From Hemileia vastatrix (lineage: Eukaryota; Basidiomycota; Pucciniomycetes; Pucciniales; Zaghouaniaceae): a stretch of DNA of 64,000 nucleotides. Of the stretch, positions 48,208-58,902 are shown piece by piece. The notes under the pieces were generated by a model, which was given only the letters and a program-made list of their open reading frames with translations, searched no databases and was not told the DNA's origin. Every line of letters starts with the position of its first letter. Within the stretch, counting starts at the first letter, position 1. A program made the translations under genes and the position numbers. The stretch lies in NCBI GenBank assembly GCA_030280995.1, contig JASXTE010000015.1, positions 17,002,001 to 17,066,000 of the forward strand, given 5' to 3'.

Positions 48208-48903
48208 AAAAAAGAATCAAAATTATTTTAACAATTCTAATTGTTATTTTCAAAATAAAATATAATTTATTGAATTTTTAACAAAACATAAAAAATTTTA
48301 AATTTTTATCAAAAATCAATTAACAAAAAATGTAATACAAATAAATGTAATTACAATTTTTTATTAAGAAATAAAAATAATTAAAATGGGACCAATCAAC
48401 AAAGGTTTTATAAGTCAACCAAAATAATTAATACCAAAAAATAATATATTGGCAATATTGGGAGTAAGTACTGAGTACTATTATGGTCAACCAATAAACA
48501 ATAAATATTTAATAAAATTAATTAAATAATTTATTAAAAACTAATTGTCTCCTAGGACTAAGAGTTTTACTCTACTATGGTCAACTAGGAAAAATAATAA
48601 AATAAATAAATAAAGATAATGAACACTTACACTCAGTGAATTAGCCATTAAGCCACAAACACTGTTATTGCAGTAAAAAAATAATAATATGAGTGAGAGG
48701 TGAAAAGGTGAACTTACTATAGTGATCTTGAAATAACTTCAAAATAATATATGTATTAATTTAATATAAACCTGAACGATCAAACCCAAGTTTGAAACAC
48801 GGTCGTGGCTAAAATTTACTTTTTGTTTTGGGTGGTCCATGCGCTATGTCGATTGTCGCAAGTATCGTAGTTGTTGTCATCGTTTGGAAAGGCCTCCAAT
48901 TAT
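48208..48903. other. 5' leader of element A
   Basis: AT-rich untranslated region between gag and the 5' LTR. Near the LTR it reads, on the minus strand, GGCCTTTCCAAACGA, shared with the leader of element B. A conventional tRNA primer site was not recognised. Confidence 0.5.
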
Positions 48904-49107
48904 TGGCCAGTCATCTAGAAGATGGAGAGGAAGAACAAGAGAATACAAAGAAAAGGATTACAACAGATAAAAGAATTGAAGCAATAAAATGATTTAATTA
49001 TTAAAGAAGAGGCAACAACAATTTTATTGAGACCTGGCACCACAGTTTATTCAAATTTAATATATTTATTAAGTAAGGGTTTATTTTCAATGCGCGGAAA
49101 CACTTAT
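48904..49107 (-). repeat. Right LTR of element A, outer segment left of element B
   Basis: Aligns with 37127-37340 of the left LTR and ends at CTTAT, the target site of element B. Confidence 0.85.
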
Positions 49108-50248
49108 TGTCGGCTGGTCGTCTAGAAGAAGGAGAAGGATAGAAGAAAGAAAGAGAGGAGGAGAAGGAGGAAAGGAGTATGGGTAATAAAACAAATAAAA
49201 TTTAATAAAATTATTTAATTTATTGAGAGAAAGGCAACGACGAGTGAGCTGAGAAGAAATAACAATTTGGTTTTATAAATATTAATATTATTTAAGTAAG
49301 AATTCTGCGCAGCAACCAATATAATTACTATCAGACTTAAAGCAACCTTTAAATTGTTATATAAAATTTTAATTAGAATTTTATTACTAATAAAAAGAAT
49401 ATAAACGTAATATAAAAATTGTATTTAAATTGTTGAGTGTATAATAAGTGATAAGGCTACAGGGGATTATCCAAGGCCCTTTTATAGGCAATGGGTCCTC
49501 TGAAGCGCTACTATATCAGTAAATACAATGATTAGAAAGGAATAAAACAAACATATCAAAAGAGTAAATGAAACATAACAATATAGAGAAAAACATGAAA
49601 CAATTAATTAAAAGCCCAATTAAGAATCCAATTTCCCCGCCATTAATCCCCAAATCAGTAAGTGACAATAGTAAATAACTAAACAAGAGTGGAAACATAG
49701 GAACTATGAGAAATATAATTCCCAACAGATGGTACATCCTGATTAGAGGACATTTTAAGTGAAACAAAAAATAATTTGACGCAACAAAACAAGCAATTAA
49801 TCTCAATTTAGTCCAAATTAATTTATTTGTTTTTTCTAACACAATTAAGGGTCAAAAGAAGCGTCCTTAATAATTGTTTAGTATCATATGAGAGGTATTA
49901 GTTAATATATAAATTTAAGTAATTAATTTAAATATATTATAAATCAAATTTACACTTGTAATTATAATATATGTTTTTTAATTAATTAAATATAAATTTA
50001 TAATTATTAAATACATAAAAATGCGCATTTATTTGTAGAATATATTATATTATGCTCAATTTAATTGTATATAAAAATATATATAACCAATAAATTTAAT
50101 GTAACATTTGTATATAATAAAATTCTTATATAATTTCATTATGTAATAAAATATTAAGTTATATTCATTAAATACAAGTCTTACTCACTCTTTAAGGTTT
50201 TATAATTTATATATCATTTACTGGACTCCTGGAATAGCCTGGCTGACA
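49108..50248 (-). repeat. Left LTR of element B (3' LTR)
   Basis: Near-identical to 56446-57586. On the minus strand it is preceded by a purine tract (AGAGTGAGGGAG). Confidence 0.93.
49480..49486 (-). promoter_or_regulatory. TATA box, left LTR of element B
   Basis: Minus strand CCTATAAAAGGGCC. The same box lies at 56818-56824 in the right LTR. Confidence 0.5.
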
Positions 50249-50281
50249 CTCCCTCACTCTAAAAAAACAATAAAAAAAATG

Positions 50282-53200
50282 CTAAGATTTTTTCTTTTTG
50301 TATTTTTTCAACAGAGCAGGCAGATTTGAAATTTCTTTGCCAGGTATCCATGCATCATGTTCAGATGATTTGTTCTTATATCTCAATAAATATTCAGTAC
50401 CTCTTTCAGAAGTGATAATTCTATTATTGAGAATTTTATCAATTTCTGCTGTTTCTGTGACTTCCTGAGGGTTCTTCTTAGGTCTTCCTCTTCTTTTTGG
50501 AAATAAGTCACTGTTGGAAGTATAAGGTTTAAGCAAAGAAATGGGAAAGACAGGATGTTTCCTATCATATGGAGAATACAATACAACTTCTACTGCATTA
50601 TCACCAACCATTCTTCTAACAACAAATGGTCCTACAAAAGGATCTTTTAATTTGTGGTTACCTTGTAAATTGAAATGGACAGTAGAGATCAACACTTCAT
50701 CACCCTTGTTAAATGTGTATTCTTTATGGGATTTATCCCATCTTTTCTTTTCATATTCAAATGCTTTATCAATACAACTCTGAGCATGTTTTCTGCATAG
50801 CTGTTGCATTTGCATAAAAGATTTTACACCAGGGTGTAGTTCCAACTTAGGTAATTTATTATTGAGAATTTGAGCAGGAGTGTTTGGGACATAACCTAAC
50901 CAAAGCTCAAAAGGCTTTTTCTCAGTGACAGAATGAACAGTGCTATTATATGCAAATTCAAGACCAGGCAAAAGAGTGACCCAATCATGAGTAAATCTGT
51001 CATTATCTTTATATTCTAAACCAAAGGCACAATACCTTCTAATCATATCTTCCAGAGTTTGAATCATTCTTTCAGCTAGACCATCAGTCTGAGGATGGTG
51101 AGCTGTAGACAATTTTAACTCACAGCCACAAATATCCATCAAAGAGGTCCAAAACTCAGAAGTGAATTTTGGATCCCTATCAGAGATAATGGCTTTTGGA
51201 AAACCAATAATATTAAACATGTAAGACCACCATAAGAAAGCTAATTCTTTTGTGGATACATCTTTGTGGGTTGGAATAAATTTGCACATTTTTGTGAATC
51301 TATCAACTATTACCCAACAAGAGTTAAAGCTGTCTTTACCTGCAACAGGAAGACCAGTGACAAAATCCATATTAATGATTTGCCAGGGAGCATTAGGTGC
51401 TTCAATATGTTGTAATAACCCTGCTCTCTTACCTGTTAATCTTTTAGATTTTTGGCAGGAATCACAAGATTCAACATATAATTTTGTGTCTTCAGACATA
51501 TTAGCCCACCATGCAGTGTTTTTGATTCTAATCAATGTTTTTTCAAGATCAAAATGACCAGCTAATATGTCATCATGACAAAGTTTGAGGATAGTTTCTT
51601 TCATTGAAGGAGGAATAACAATTACATTGGTAAGCTTCCTTCTATAATAAATATAACCATCTTCAATAGAAAACTTTCCTTTATTTAAAGCATTTTGGTA
51701 TTTTGCAGGAAGAGTTTTTATTAATGCTTGAATTGAAGCATTCTTAGGATCATTCAAAATAGTAACTAATTTATTTAAGTCAGAATCTTTATCATATGAA
51801 TCCAGTATTAACTGTAATAACTCTTCTTCCATATCAACTATAAATATACCATGTATATGAACAGTGTCATCCTCAGGTACATAAGCAGGATTGGAGTCAT
51901 TATTTGGCAGAGGCAATCTGGAGAGCATATCAACATTAGAGTGAACATTTCCAGCTCTGTGGATAATAGTCATCCTTCCTCTGTATTCCTGAACAGCAAG
52001 TTGCCACCTGAACATATGTCTGTTAGGTGTTTTGAGGTTTAAGAGAGATTTCACAGCACTACAGTCAGTTACCAACTCAAATTTTTGGTCATCCAAGTAG
52101 TAATGAAGTTTCTCAAGAGCCCAAACAACTGCTAAGCACTCCAATTGAGTGGCACCATATTTCAATTCACTATTTCTTAAGGTTCTTGAAATATAACAAA
52201 TTACAACCTCTGAGGATTTATCATTAATAATTTGCTTTTGGTGAAGGGCAGCACCCAGACCAATAAAGTTTGCATCTGTATAAAGTACAAATGGCTTGTT
52301 AAAATCTGGGAGAGCCAATATAGGGGCTGACATTAAGCAATTTTTCAATGTATTAAAAGCTTTTTGACAGTCATCATTCCAGAGAAAAGCAACATCTTTT
52401 CTGGTTAGTTTTGTAAGAGGCAAGGCTATGACCTGATAATTTTTAATATATTGTCTATAATAGCCACACATACCTAAAAAACTTTGGATTTCTCTTACAG
52501 AAGTTGGTGCTTTCACATTTTGAATGGCAGCAACTTTATTATGGTCTACACAAATTTGTAAGCCTGACACAACATGGCCAAGGACTTTCAAAGATTGAAA
52601 ACCAAATTTACACTTTTTTAAAGATAAGGTCATATTGATTTCATCCATTTTTTGGAAAACTCTATTTAAGTGAATCATATGTTCATCAAAAGTTTTAGAA
52701 AAAACAATAATATCATCAATATAAACCATGAGCCAACCTTCAATAATTTCTTGATGGAAAGTGTTATCCATGACTTTTTGGAAAACTGAAGGAGCATTTT
52801 TAGGGCCAAATGGCATCCTAACATACTTATATATTCCCATATGAGTAGCAATAAGCAAAAAATTTTGAGAATTTTTCTCAACTGGAACTTGATGATACCC
52901 TTTATTACCATCCAGACAACTAATAAATTTTGCACCTGGCAAGGTAGCATGTATTGAATTAATTCTGGGTAAAGGATAAATATCATCAACAGTATAAGTA
53001 TTTAAAGCTCTGTAATCTCCACATAATCTAGCTTTATCTTTTTCATAAGAAATTAAGACTGGGGAGATGACACAATATTTGGGGGTGACATCCACTTTTT
53101 CAATGATATTCATTTTCAATAATGTTTCAATATTATCTTCAATATCTTTTCTTTTTGATGGAGAAGCAGGATATGGTTTTTTCTTAAGGGAAGGAGGAAT

Positions 53201-53908
53201 ATCACTCAAATTACAGGATAAGGTAATTTTCATCTCTTCCTGAACAATTCCCAAGACATGAGAACCATGAGCAAAAGCCATAGGGAAAGAGGTAATAGAG
53301 GCAACAATAGAATCCTTTTTTTCATTGGTCAAATGATCACCAAAAGAAGCGGTATTTATTTCATGTAATAAATCATCCATTTCAGTTGTTGTTCTACCTT
53401 TACATTGGGTCAGTGAGTTACAAGATTTCAACAAATGCCCAGAAGGTTTAGGAGAAGAAATTTTGAATTTTCTTTTCCCATTCATTCCTAAGGTAAAGCA
53501 ATTATTTGCTGGGTCCAGTTTCACACCAAACATGGTTAAAATATCATTTCCCATAATAAACCAATTGCTCAAATTATCATTTTTCATGACAACAAATTCA
53601 CAAATAGCCCTGACAAAACCACCATTATATTTGAAGAATACAGAGGTTTTGTATTTGCCAATAGGAAATAAGGTAGAACCATACCCTCTCCATTTTTCAG
53701 AAGTTATAGGCAATAATTTACTCAAATATTCCTTATCCACTGAAGCCAAAGCTTTTTCAGATACTACACTTCCTCCAGCACCAGAATCAAGAACTACATC
53801 AACATTTTTACCATTAATGATAACAGGTGCCTTTAAAGGGGATATAGGAATAGAATTGTTAGTAATATCTTTAATTATTTCAGCATTTTCTACTGAAGAT
53901 AAATACAC
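50282..53908 (-). CDS. pol: Protease-RT-RNase H-integrase-chromodomain polyprotein of element B
   Basis: An unbroken 1,208-codon frame. Domains in order: protease active site VVLDSGAGGS at about residues 37-46; RT with LCGDYRALNTYT near 295 and the catalytic VYIDDIIVFS near 395; RNase H with LYTDANFIGLGAAL near 535 and TQLECLAVVWALEK near 575. Integrase has an HHCC finger (H..H and CDSCQ), NMDFVTGLP, ISDRDPKFTSEFW and HPQTDGLAERM. A chromodomain-like end contains GTEYLLRYKNKSSEHDAW. Chromodomains target integration to modified histones. All catalytic residues I can check are present, so the enzyme may be active. The first codons follow the gag deletion scar, so the native start is lost. Confidence 0.93.
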   Translation of the reverse strand: MYLSSVENAEIIKDITNNSIPISPLKAPVIINGKNVDVVLDSGAGGSVVSEKALASVDKEYLSKLLPITSEKWRGYGSTLFPIGKYKTSVFFKYNGGFVRAICEFVVMKNDNLSNWFIMGNDILTMFGVKLDPANNCFTLGMNGKRKFKISSPKPSGHLLKSCNSLTQCKGRTTTEMDDLLHEINTASFGDHLTNEKKDSIVASITSFPMAFAHGSHVLGIVQEEMKITLSCNLSDIPPSLKKKPYPASPSKRKDIEDNIETLLKMNIIEKVDVTPKYCVISPVLISYEKDKARLCGDYRALNTYTVDDIYPLPRINSIHATLPGAKFISCLDGNKGYHQVPVEKNSQNFLLIATHMGIYKYVRMPFGPKNAPSVFQKVMDNTFHQEIIEGWLMVYIDDIIVFSKTFDEHMIHLNRVFQKMDEINMTLSLKKCKFGFQSLKVLGHVVSGLQICVDHNKVAAIQNVKAPTSVREIQSFLGMCGYYRQYIKNYQVIALPLTKLTRKDVAFLWNDDCQKAFNTLKNCLMSAPILALPDFNKPFVLYTDANFIGLGAALHQKQIINDKSSEVVICYISRTLRNSELKYGATQLECLAVVWALEKLHYYLDDQKFELVTDCSAVKSLLNLKTPNRHMFRWQLAVQEYRGRMTIIHRAGNVHSNVDMLSRLPLPNNDSNPAYVPEDDTVHIHGIFIVDMEEELLQLILDSYDKDSDLNKLVTILNDPKNASIQALIKTLPAKYQNALNKGKFSIEDGYIYYRRKLTNVIVIPPSMKETILKLCHDDILAGHFDLEKTLIRIKNTAWWANMSEDTKLYVESCDSCQKSKRLTGKRAGLLQHIEAPNAPWQIINMDFVTGLPVAGKDSFNSCWVIVDRFTKMCKFIPTHKDVSTKELAFLWWSYMFNIIGFPKAIISDRDPKFTSEFWTSLMDICGCELKLSTAHHPQTDGLAERMIQTLEDMIRRYCAFGLEYKDNDRFTHDWVTLLPGLEFAYNSTVHSVTEKKPFELWLGYVPNTPAQILNNKLPKLELHPGVKSFMQMQQLCRKHAQSCIDKAFEYEKKRWDKSHKEYTFNKGDEVLISTVHFNLQGNHKLKDPFVGPFVVRRMVGDNAVEVVLYSPYDRKHPVFPISLLKPYTSNSDLFPKRRGRPKKNPQEVTETAEIDKILNNRIITSERGTEYLLRYKNKSSEHDAWIPGKEISNLPALLKKYKKKKS

Positions 53909-53940
53909 AATCTTCAGATATATTATTTAAATAATGGACA

Positions 53941-55755
53941 TCATGTTCTAACATTAAATAGTTTATAAGATCTCTTTAAATTATCAATTCTTTGGATAAA
54001 GTGTTGCCAATCAGAGGAAGAATCACCATCAAAGGTAGGATATTGGTCTAACTTAGGCCAATTTTTCTGACTACTGGGATGGTCCACTTTTTGGTTTGAA
54101 TTATTCATTAGTAATAATTCCTGAAGTTTAGCCAGGTGTTCAGAAATTTCATTATTTACAGAAACAGCTGGTGCATGACCATCACAAGATTTTTTGCTAG
54201 TAGCAAAAGATTTTACAGACTCATTGTCAGTTTGTTTAATGGTTGAAATATGAGGAAGAAAGGATGAACTTTGTTCAGGTTTTTTCCCTTTATTTTTATG
54301 CAGCTTACTGGCAGAAATCTCATTTAATTCATTATTGATGGTTAAGGTTGAGAACTTTTCCTGTAGGTCAGACACATAGTTTCTTATTCTTGGAATTTCA
54401 GACATCTGGTCATTCACTTTTGCAAGAGATAGAACATTTCTGTCCTCAGAAACTGAGTGTTTGGTACTTAGTGCATGGAAGTCATTTTTTAGTTTCTTCA
54501 ACTCATTTTGTAGAGATTTTATTTCATTTTTGAATGAATAATTTTCCTCAATAAGGGGTTTCAATTCACTCAATGTCTTATGCAGACTGATATTTCTATC
54601 TGAGATAGCTCTATGGTCACTTCTTATTTGTTTTTGTTGACTAAGAACAATATTCAAGGTTTCTTTGATTTTTAAATAAGCTGTATCTTGTACAGAAGAA
54701 CTCACTTTACATTGCAAGTGTAAATTATTTAATCTATCATTTTCATGGATTAACACATTTCTCACATGTTTGTCTTTCACAATATTAAAATCAAGGGTAT
54801 CTTTCAATATTTCCTCAGAAGTTTTTTCAATTAAGTTATAGATTTCAGGGGGAACAGAATCATTTTTAATTGCAAGAGAAGGATTAATTAAAGATGTAGA
54901 AGTTAAATGTAAAGGTTCATCAAATGACAATTTGCTAATTACATCAATAGGGCTACTAGTTACAGGAAGCTGTCTTTTAACAGGTTTAACTGTTCTTTCA
55001 CCATGTTCAATAATATTACCTGCAGAAGAAGATTTATTAGAAAACATACCCAAGTGACTATCAACCAAATTACTTACCATGGCAGAGGAGGAAACTTCCC
55101 CTGGGACTGGGTTTGGGATTGTGCTTGGGCCTTCTTTCTCCTGCTTTGTTGGTAGGGATGAGGAGGTGGATGGAAATTGGGTGTTCTGGATGGGCCAGGC
55201 TGATGATGGGGAGGGTGTTGCACATTCTGTTGGTAGTGACTCATTAGATAATCCCATTTCCATTGCTCTACTTCCATAGTATTTGGATTTTGGATGGTTG
55301 AGCTGGGTGGCTGTGAAGGTTGAGCCTGAAATTGAAGCTGATTGGGAGGCAATTGAGGAGGGGCCTGGGCCTGAATCTGGTTCCTGAGTTCTTGGACCTG
55401 ATCCCACAATGTGTCTACCTTTGCTTTGTACGTCATATTTTCTGTCTTCAACTCTTTTATATGACTGGATAGGTTGCTGATTTGTTGTGGCAGAGGAAGC
55501 TTTTTTATTTTGAAGCCTTTTGGAAGACCTTCTTGAGGCACTAGAGGCTTTACTTCCTTCTGTGGTACTGGGGGAAGGGGGTTTGGTTTGTTTGCATTTC
55601 CTGTCATTTCCACATCCTGCAGTATGTGAATTCTTTGTGTTAGCATAAGATTTTTTATGACCAACTTTAGAAGAACTTACAGTGTCAGCATCATAGTCAA
55701 TTTCTATCTCATCCACTTGCATGTTATCCATTTTTTCTGTCAAATTGTTGGACAT
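53941..55755 (-). pseudogene. gag: Gag of element B, truncated by an internal deletion
   Basis: A 604-codon frame from the ATG at 55755 (MSNNLTEKMDNMQVDE). It has a Ser/Lys-rich N-terminus, long helical middle segments (NEIKSLQNELKKLKNDFHAL) and the capsid-like DGDSSSDWQHFIQRID. Then, just after NLKRSYKL, it runs into foreign-frame residues and stops at 53941. Comparison with element A places a deletion of about 690 bp (A coordinates about 42097-42784), removing the rest of capsid and the zinc knuckle. A deleted gag cannot package RNA normally, so this copy would need help from another element. Confidence 0.8.
55074..55664 (-). CDS. Overlapping ORF in gag of element B (second frame)
   Basis: A 196-codon frame fully inside the gag frame. 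A coiled-coil-like NLSSHIKELKTENM, VDTLWDQVQELRN, a Pro/Gln-rich part, EQWKWDYLMSHYQQNVQ and the end GKFPPLPW are all shared with 47552-48064 of element A. The similarity is higher than in the competing gag frame of the same DNA. The TGG-TAA end overlaps a GTAAGT donor at 55073-55078, and AG acceptors in matching phase lie about 115-125 nt downstream in both elements. It is either a dual-coding protein or the real N-terminus of a spliced gag. Confidence 0.62.
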   Translation of the reverse strand: MVIKNLMLTQRIHILQDVEMTGNANKPNPLPPVPQKEVKPLVPQEGLPKGFKIKKLPLPQQISNLSSHIKELKTENMTYKAKVDTLWDQVQELRNQIQAQAPPQLPPNQLQFQAQPSQPPSSTIQNPNTMEVEQWKWDYLMSHYQQNVQHPPHHQPGPSRTPNFHPPPHPYQQSRRKKAQAQSQTQSQGKFPPLPW

Positions 55756-56445
55756 ACTAGTGGGAAGATTAATATTTTACTTTGTACTTTATAAAAAAAA
55801 TAATCAAAGTTAGTCAATAATTGCTCCCAATAATATAAAAAAAAATTTTTTAATTAATTAAATTATAGAAAAAATAACTTTCAATATAAAGTAATAATTA
55901 AAAAATTAATTTTAAAAAATTGGATTGCAAGTTTAAATTGGGAATAACAAGTTAGTTAATTCAACCAATTGATTACCAATATTAAATATGGCAATATATT
56001 GGGACTAAGCACAATGTACTTTTAAGTCAACCAAAATTAACAATAATTAATAATAAAAAAAAATTAAATTAATAATTCAATTTGTATTAATAATAATGTC
56101 AATTCTTCTAGGACTAAGAGGATTTAACACTCTATAATGGTCAACTAGGAAAAAAAATTTTTAAAAATTGAACACTTACACTCAGTGAATCAGCAATTAA
56201 GCCACAATCACTGTTATTGCAATAAAAATATAGTAATATGAGTGAGAGGCGCAAAGGTGAACTTACTATAGTGATCGAAAAATCACTTCAAAATAATATA
56301 AAAATTAATATTATATAAACCTAAGATGTCGAACCCAAGTTCGAAACACAGTCGCGGCAAAAGTTTCGTTTTGCTAGGTGGTCCGTGCGTTTTGTCGTTC
56401 GTCGCCAGGCTTCGATCGTCGTCGTCGTTTGGAAAGGCCCTCAGT
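55756..56445. other. 5' leader of element B
   Basis: Untranslated region between LTR and gag. On the minus strand it starts ACTGAGGGCCTTTCC and runs into GACGACGACGATCG. No clear tRNA primer site was recognised. Confidence 0.5.
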
Positions 56446-57586
56446 TGTCGGCTGGTCGTCTAGAAGAAGGAGAAGGATAGAAGAAAGAAAGAGAGGAGGA
56501 GAAGGAGGAAAGGAGTATGGGTAATAAAACAAATAAAATTTAATAAAATTATTTAATTTATTGAGAGAAAGGCAACGACGAGTGAGCTGAGAAGAAATAA
56601 CAATTTGGTTTTATAAATATTAATATTATTTAAGTAAGAATTCTGCGCGGCAACCAATATAATTACTATCAGACTTAAAGCAACCTTTAAATTGTTATAT
56701 AAAATTTTAATTAGAATTTTATTACTAATAAAAAGAATATAAACGTAATATAAAAATTGTATTTAAATTGTTGAGTGTATAATAAGTGATAAGGCTACAG
56801 GGGATTATCCAAGGCCCTTTTATAGGCAATGGGTCCTCTGAAGCGCTACTATATCAGTAAATACAATGATTAGAAAGGAATAAAACAAACATATCAAAAG
56901 AGTAAATGAAACATAACAATATAGAGAAAAACATGAAACAAATAATTAAAAGCCCAATTAAGAATCCAATTTCCCCGCCATTAATCCCCAAATCAGTAAG
57001 TGACAATAGTAAATAACTAAACAAGAGTGGAAACATAGGAACTATGAGAAATATAATTCCCAACAGATGGTACATCCTGATTAGAGGACATTTTAAGTGA
57101 AACAAAAAATAATTTGACGCAACAAAACAAGCAATTAATCTCAATTTAGTCCAAATTAATTTATTTGTTTTTTCTAACACAATTAAGGGTCAAAAGAAGC
57201 GTCCTTAATAATTGTTTAGTATCATATGAGAGGTATTAGTTAATATATAAATTTAAGTAATTAATTTAAATATATTATAAATCAAATTTACACTTGTAAT
57301 TATAATATATGTTTTTTAATTAATTAAATATAAATTTATAATTATTAAATACATAAAAATGCGCATTTATTTGTAGAATATATTATATTATGCTCAATTT
57401 AATTGTATATAAAAATATATATAACCAATAAATTTAATGTAACATTTGTATATAATAAAATTCTTATATAATTTCATTATGTAATAAAATATTAAGTTAT
57501 ATTCATTAAATACAAGTCTTACTCACTCTTTAAGGTTTTATAATTTATATATCATTTACTGGACTCCTGGAATAGCCTGGCTGACA
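56446..57586 (-). repeat. Right LTR of element B (5' LTR)
   Basis: 1,141 bp, near-identical to the left LTR, followed by the CTTAT duplication. Confidence 0.93.
56818..56824 (-). promoter_or_regulatory. TATA box, right LTR of element B
   Basis: Minus strand TATAAAA, the likely core promoter for transcription of element B into gag and pol. Confidence 0.55.
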
Positions 57587-57591
57587 CTTAT

Positions 57592-58621
57592 AGCTATTAC
57601 TAGACTTAGAGCAACCATAAAATATTTATTTACTTTTAAAAATGTTAATAAAAATAAAATAAATGTAATAGATTAAAAATTATATTTTAGTTGAGTGTAA
57701 ATAGTGATGCAGCTACAGGGGATATTCCAAAGCCTTTTATAGGGAAAGAACCCTCTGAAGTGTCACAATATAGTAATTACAAAATAGGAATAAAATAAAA
57801 CAAGAAATTAAAAAGAATAGAACTAAAACATGGAGACTGAGAGAAAAACATGAGACAATAAACTAAATCTGTGAGTAAGTAACTAATTTTCCCACAATAA
57901 GTCCCCAAAACAATTAGTTAAAATAATTAGTAACCAAGTAAGTCTGAACCATGAGAACAGTGAGTAAAACAATCCAAAACAGACGTTACAGTGACATGTA
58001 AAGGGTTTAATTAAAACAAAGAGAATTATTTTCACGCCAAAAATCCATGTAATCAATTTAATCCAGTATAAAGCAATTTTAATTAATTGTTTAAACTATG
58101 TGATTAATTCAATGACTAGTTTAAATGAAACATATAATTAATTTAATGATATTTCTAATTTAAAGTGAGGATTTTAATACTATGTTATTAAATAAGTGTT
58201 ATAATTTATTTAATAAATTTTCTGACACAATTAAGGGACAAATAAGCGCCCAATATTATTGTTTAATAATATATGAAAAGTTTTATTTAATATATAAATT
58301 TAATTACATTATAAGTCAATTTTACACTTATAATTATAATATATTTTTATAATTAATTAATTATTAATTTATAATTATTAAATACATAAAAATGCACCAT
58401 TTATTTGTAGAATATAAAATATATTATGCTTAATTTAAATTTATAAATAATTTATATACCAATAAAATTAATATAAGACTTATATTTAATAAGATACTTA
58501 TATAATTTTATTATGCAATAAAATATTAATTTATATACATAAAATGCATATTTTACGCCCTTTTTCAGGTCCAATAAATTAACATATCATTTACTGGGCT
58601 CCTGGTATAGCCTGGCTGACA
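57592..58621 (-). repeat. Right LTR of element A, remainder right of element B
   Basis: Continues exactly where 49107 stops and aligns with about 37350-38379 of the left LTR. It ends GGCTGACA. Confidence 0.88.
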
Positions 58622-58902
58622 ATCTATCTCTATATTGCTTTTCTTAATTTATTGGAACCTCCTTATTCAATTTTTTATGGTGCTCTCGCATAGATCCTTA
58701 TATACACATACCTCCATAACCTTTTTTATAACAATCTTTACCCTCATTTTTTTCCTTTAAACCACAGTCATCACTTTACTCTAACTTTTCACACTACTTT
58801 TCCAAAGTTTCAGAACCTATCTTTTATATAATCAGTATTTTCATCTTTTAAAAAAATCCTTAATATTATTTTTATTTAATATTTTTCTTACCATCTACTT
58901 CA
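58622..58902. other. Short gap right of element A
   Basis: AT-rich, no motif. Confidence 0.35.

Larger units (their letters stand above)
49108..57586 (-). mobile_element. Young Ty3/gypsy (chromovirus-type) element B nested in LTR of element A
   Basis: LTRs at 49108-50248 and 56446-57586 are both 1,141 bp, start TGTCGG, end TGACA and differ at only two positions I noticed (for example GCGCAGC versus GCGCGGC). The CTTAT duplication (49103-49107 and 57587-57591) is perfect, and joining the flanks restores the LTR of A. The pol frame is intact for 1,208 codons. The gag has lost about 690 bp, including the zinc knuckle, relative to A. This is the most recent insertion in the window. Confidence 0.93.
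37127..58621 (-). mobile_element. Ty3/gypsy (chromovirus-type) element A, with two nested insertions
   Basis: The left LTR (37127-38379) is the 3' LTR, and the split right LTR (48904-49107 plus 57592-58621) is the 5' LTR. The internal region 38380-48903 encodes gag, protease, RT, RNase H, integrase and a chromodomain-like tail on the minus strand. Harbinger transposon D sits inside gag, and the related element B sits inside the right LTR. Removing both gives an element of about 9.4 kb. Stops, frameshifts and diverged LTRs mark it as old. No clean target duplication is visible: ATATC on the left, ATCTA on the right. Confidence 0.88.

Noticed and set aside
48860..48903. Self-primed reverse transcription site in elements A and B
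   Set aside because: I looked for a leader segment complementary to the putative RNA start after the TATA box and found none convincing; the priming mode stays unresolved.
56320..56365. tRNA gene in the leader of element B (B-box-like GGGTTCGA on the minus strand)
   Set aside because: No acceptor stem, A box or cloverleaf could be matched around it.
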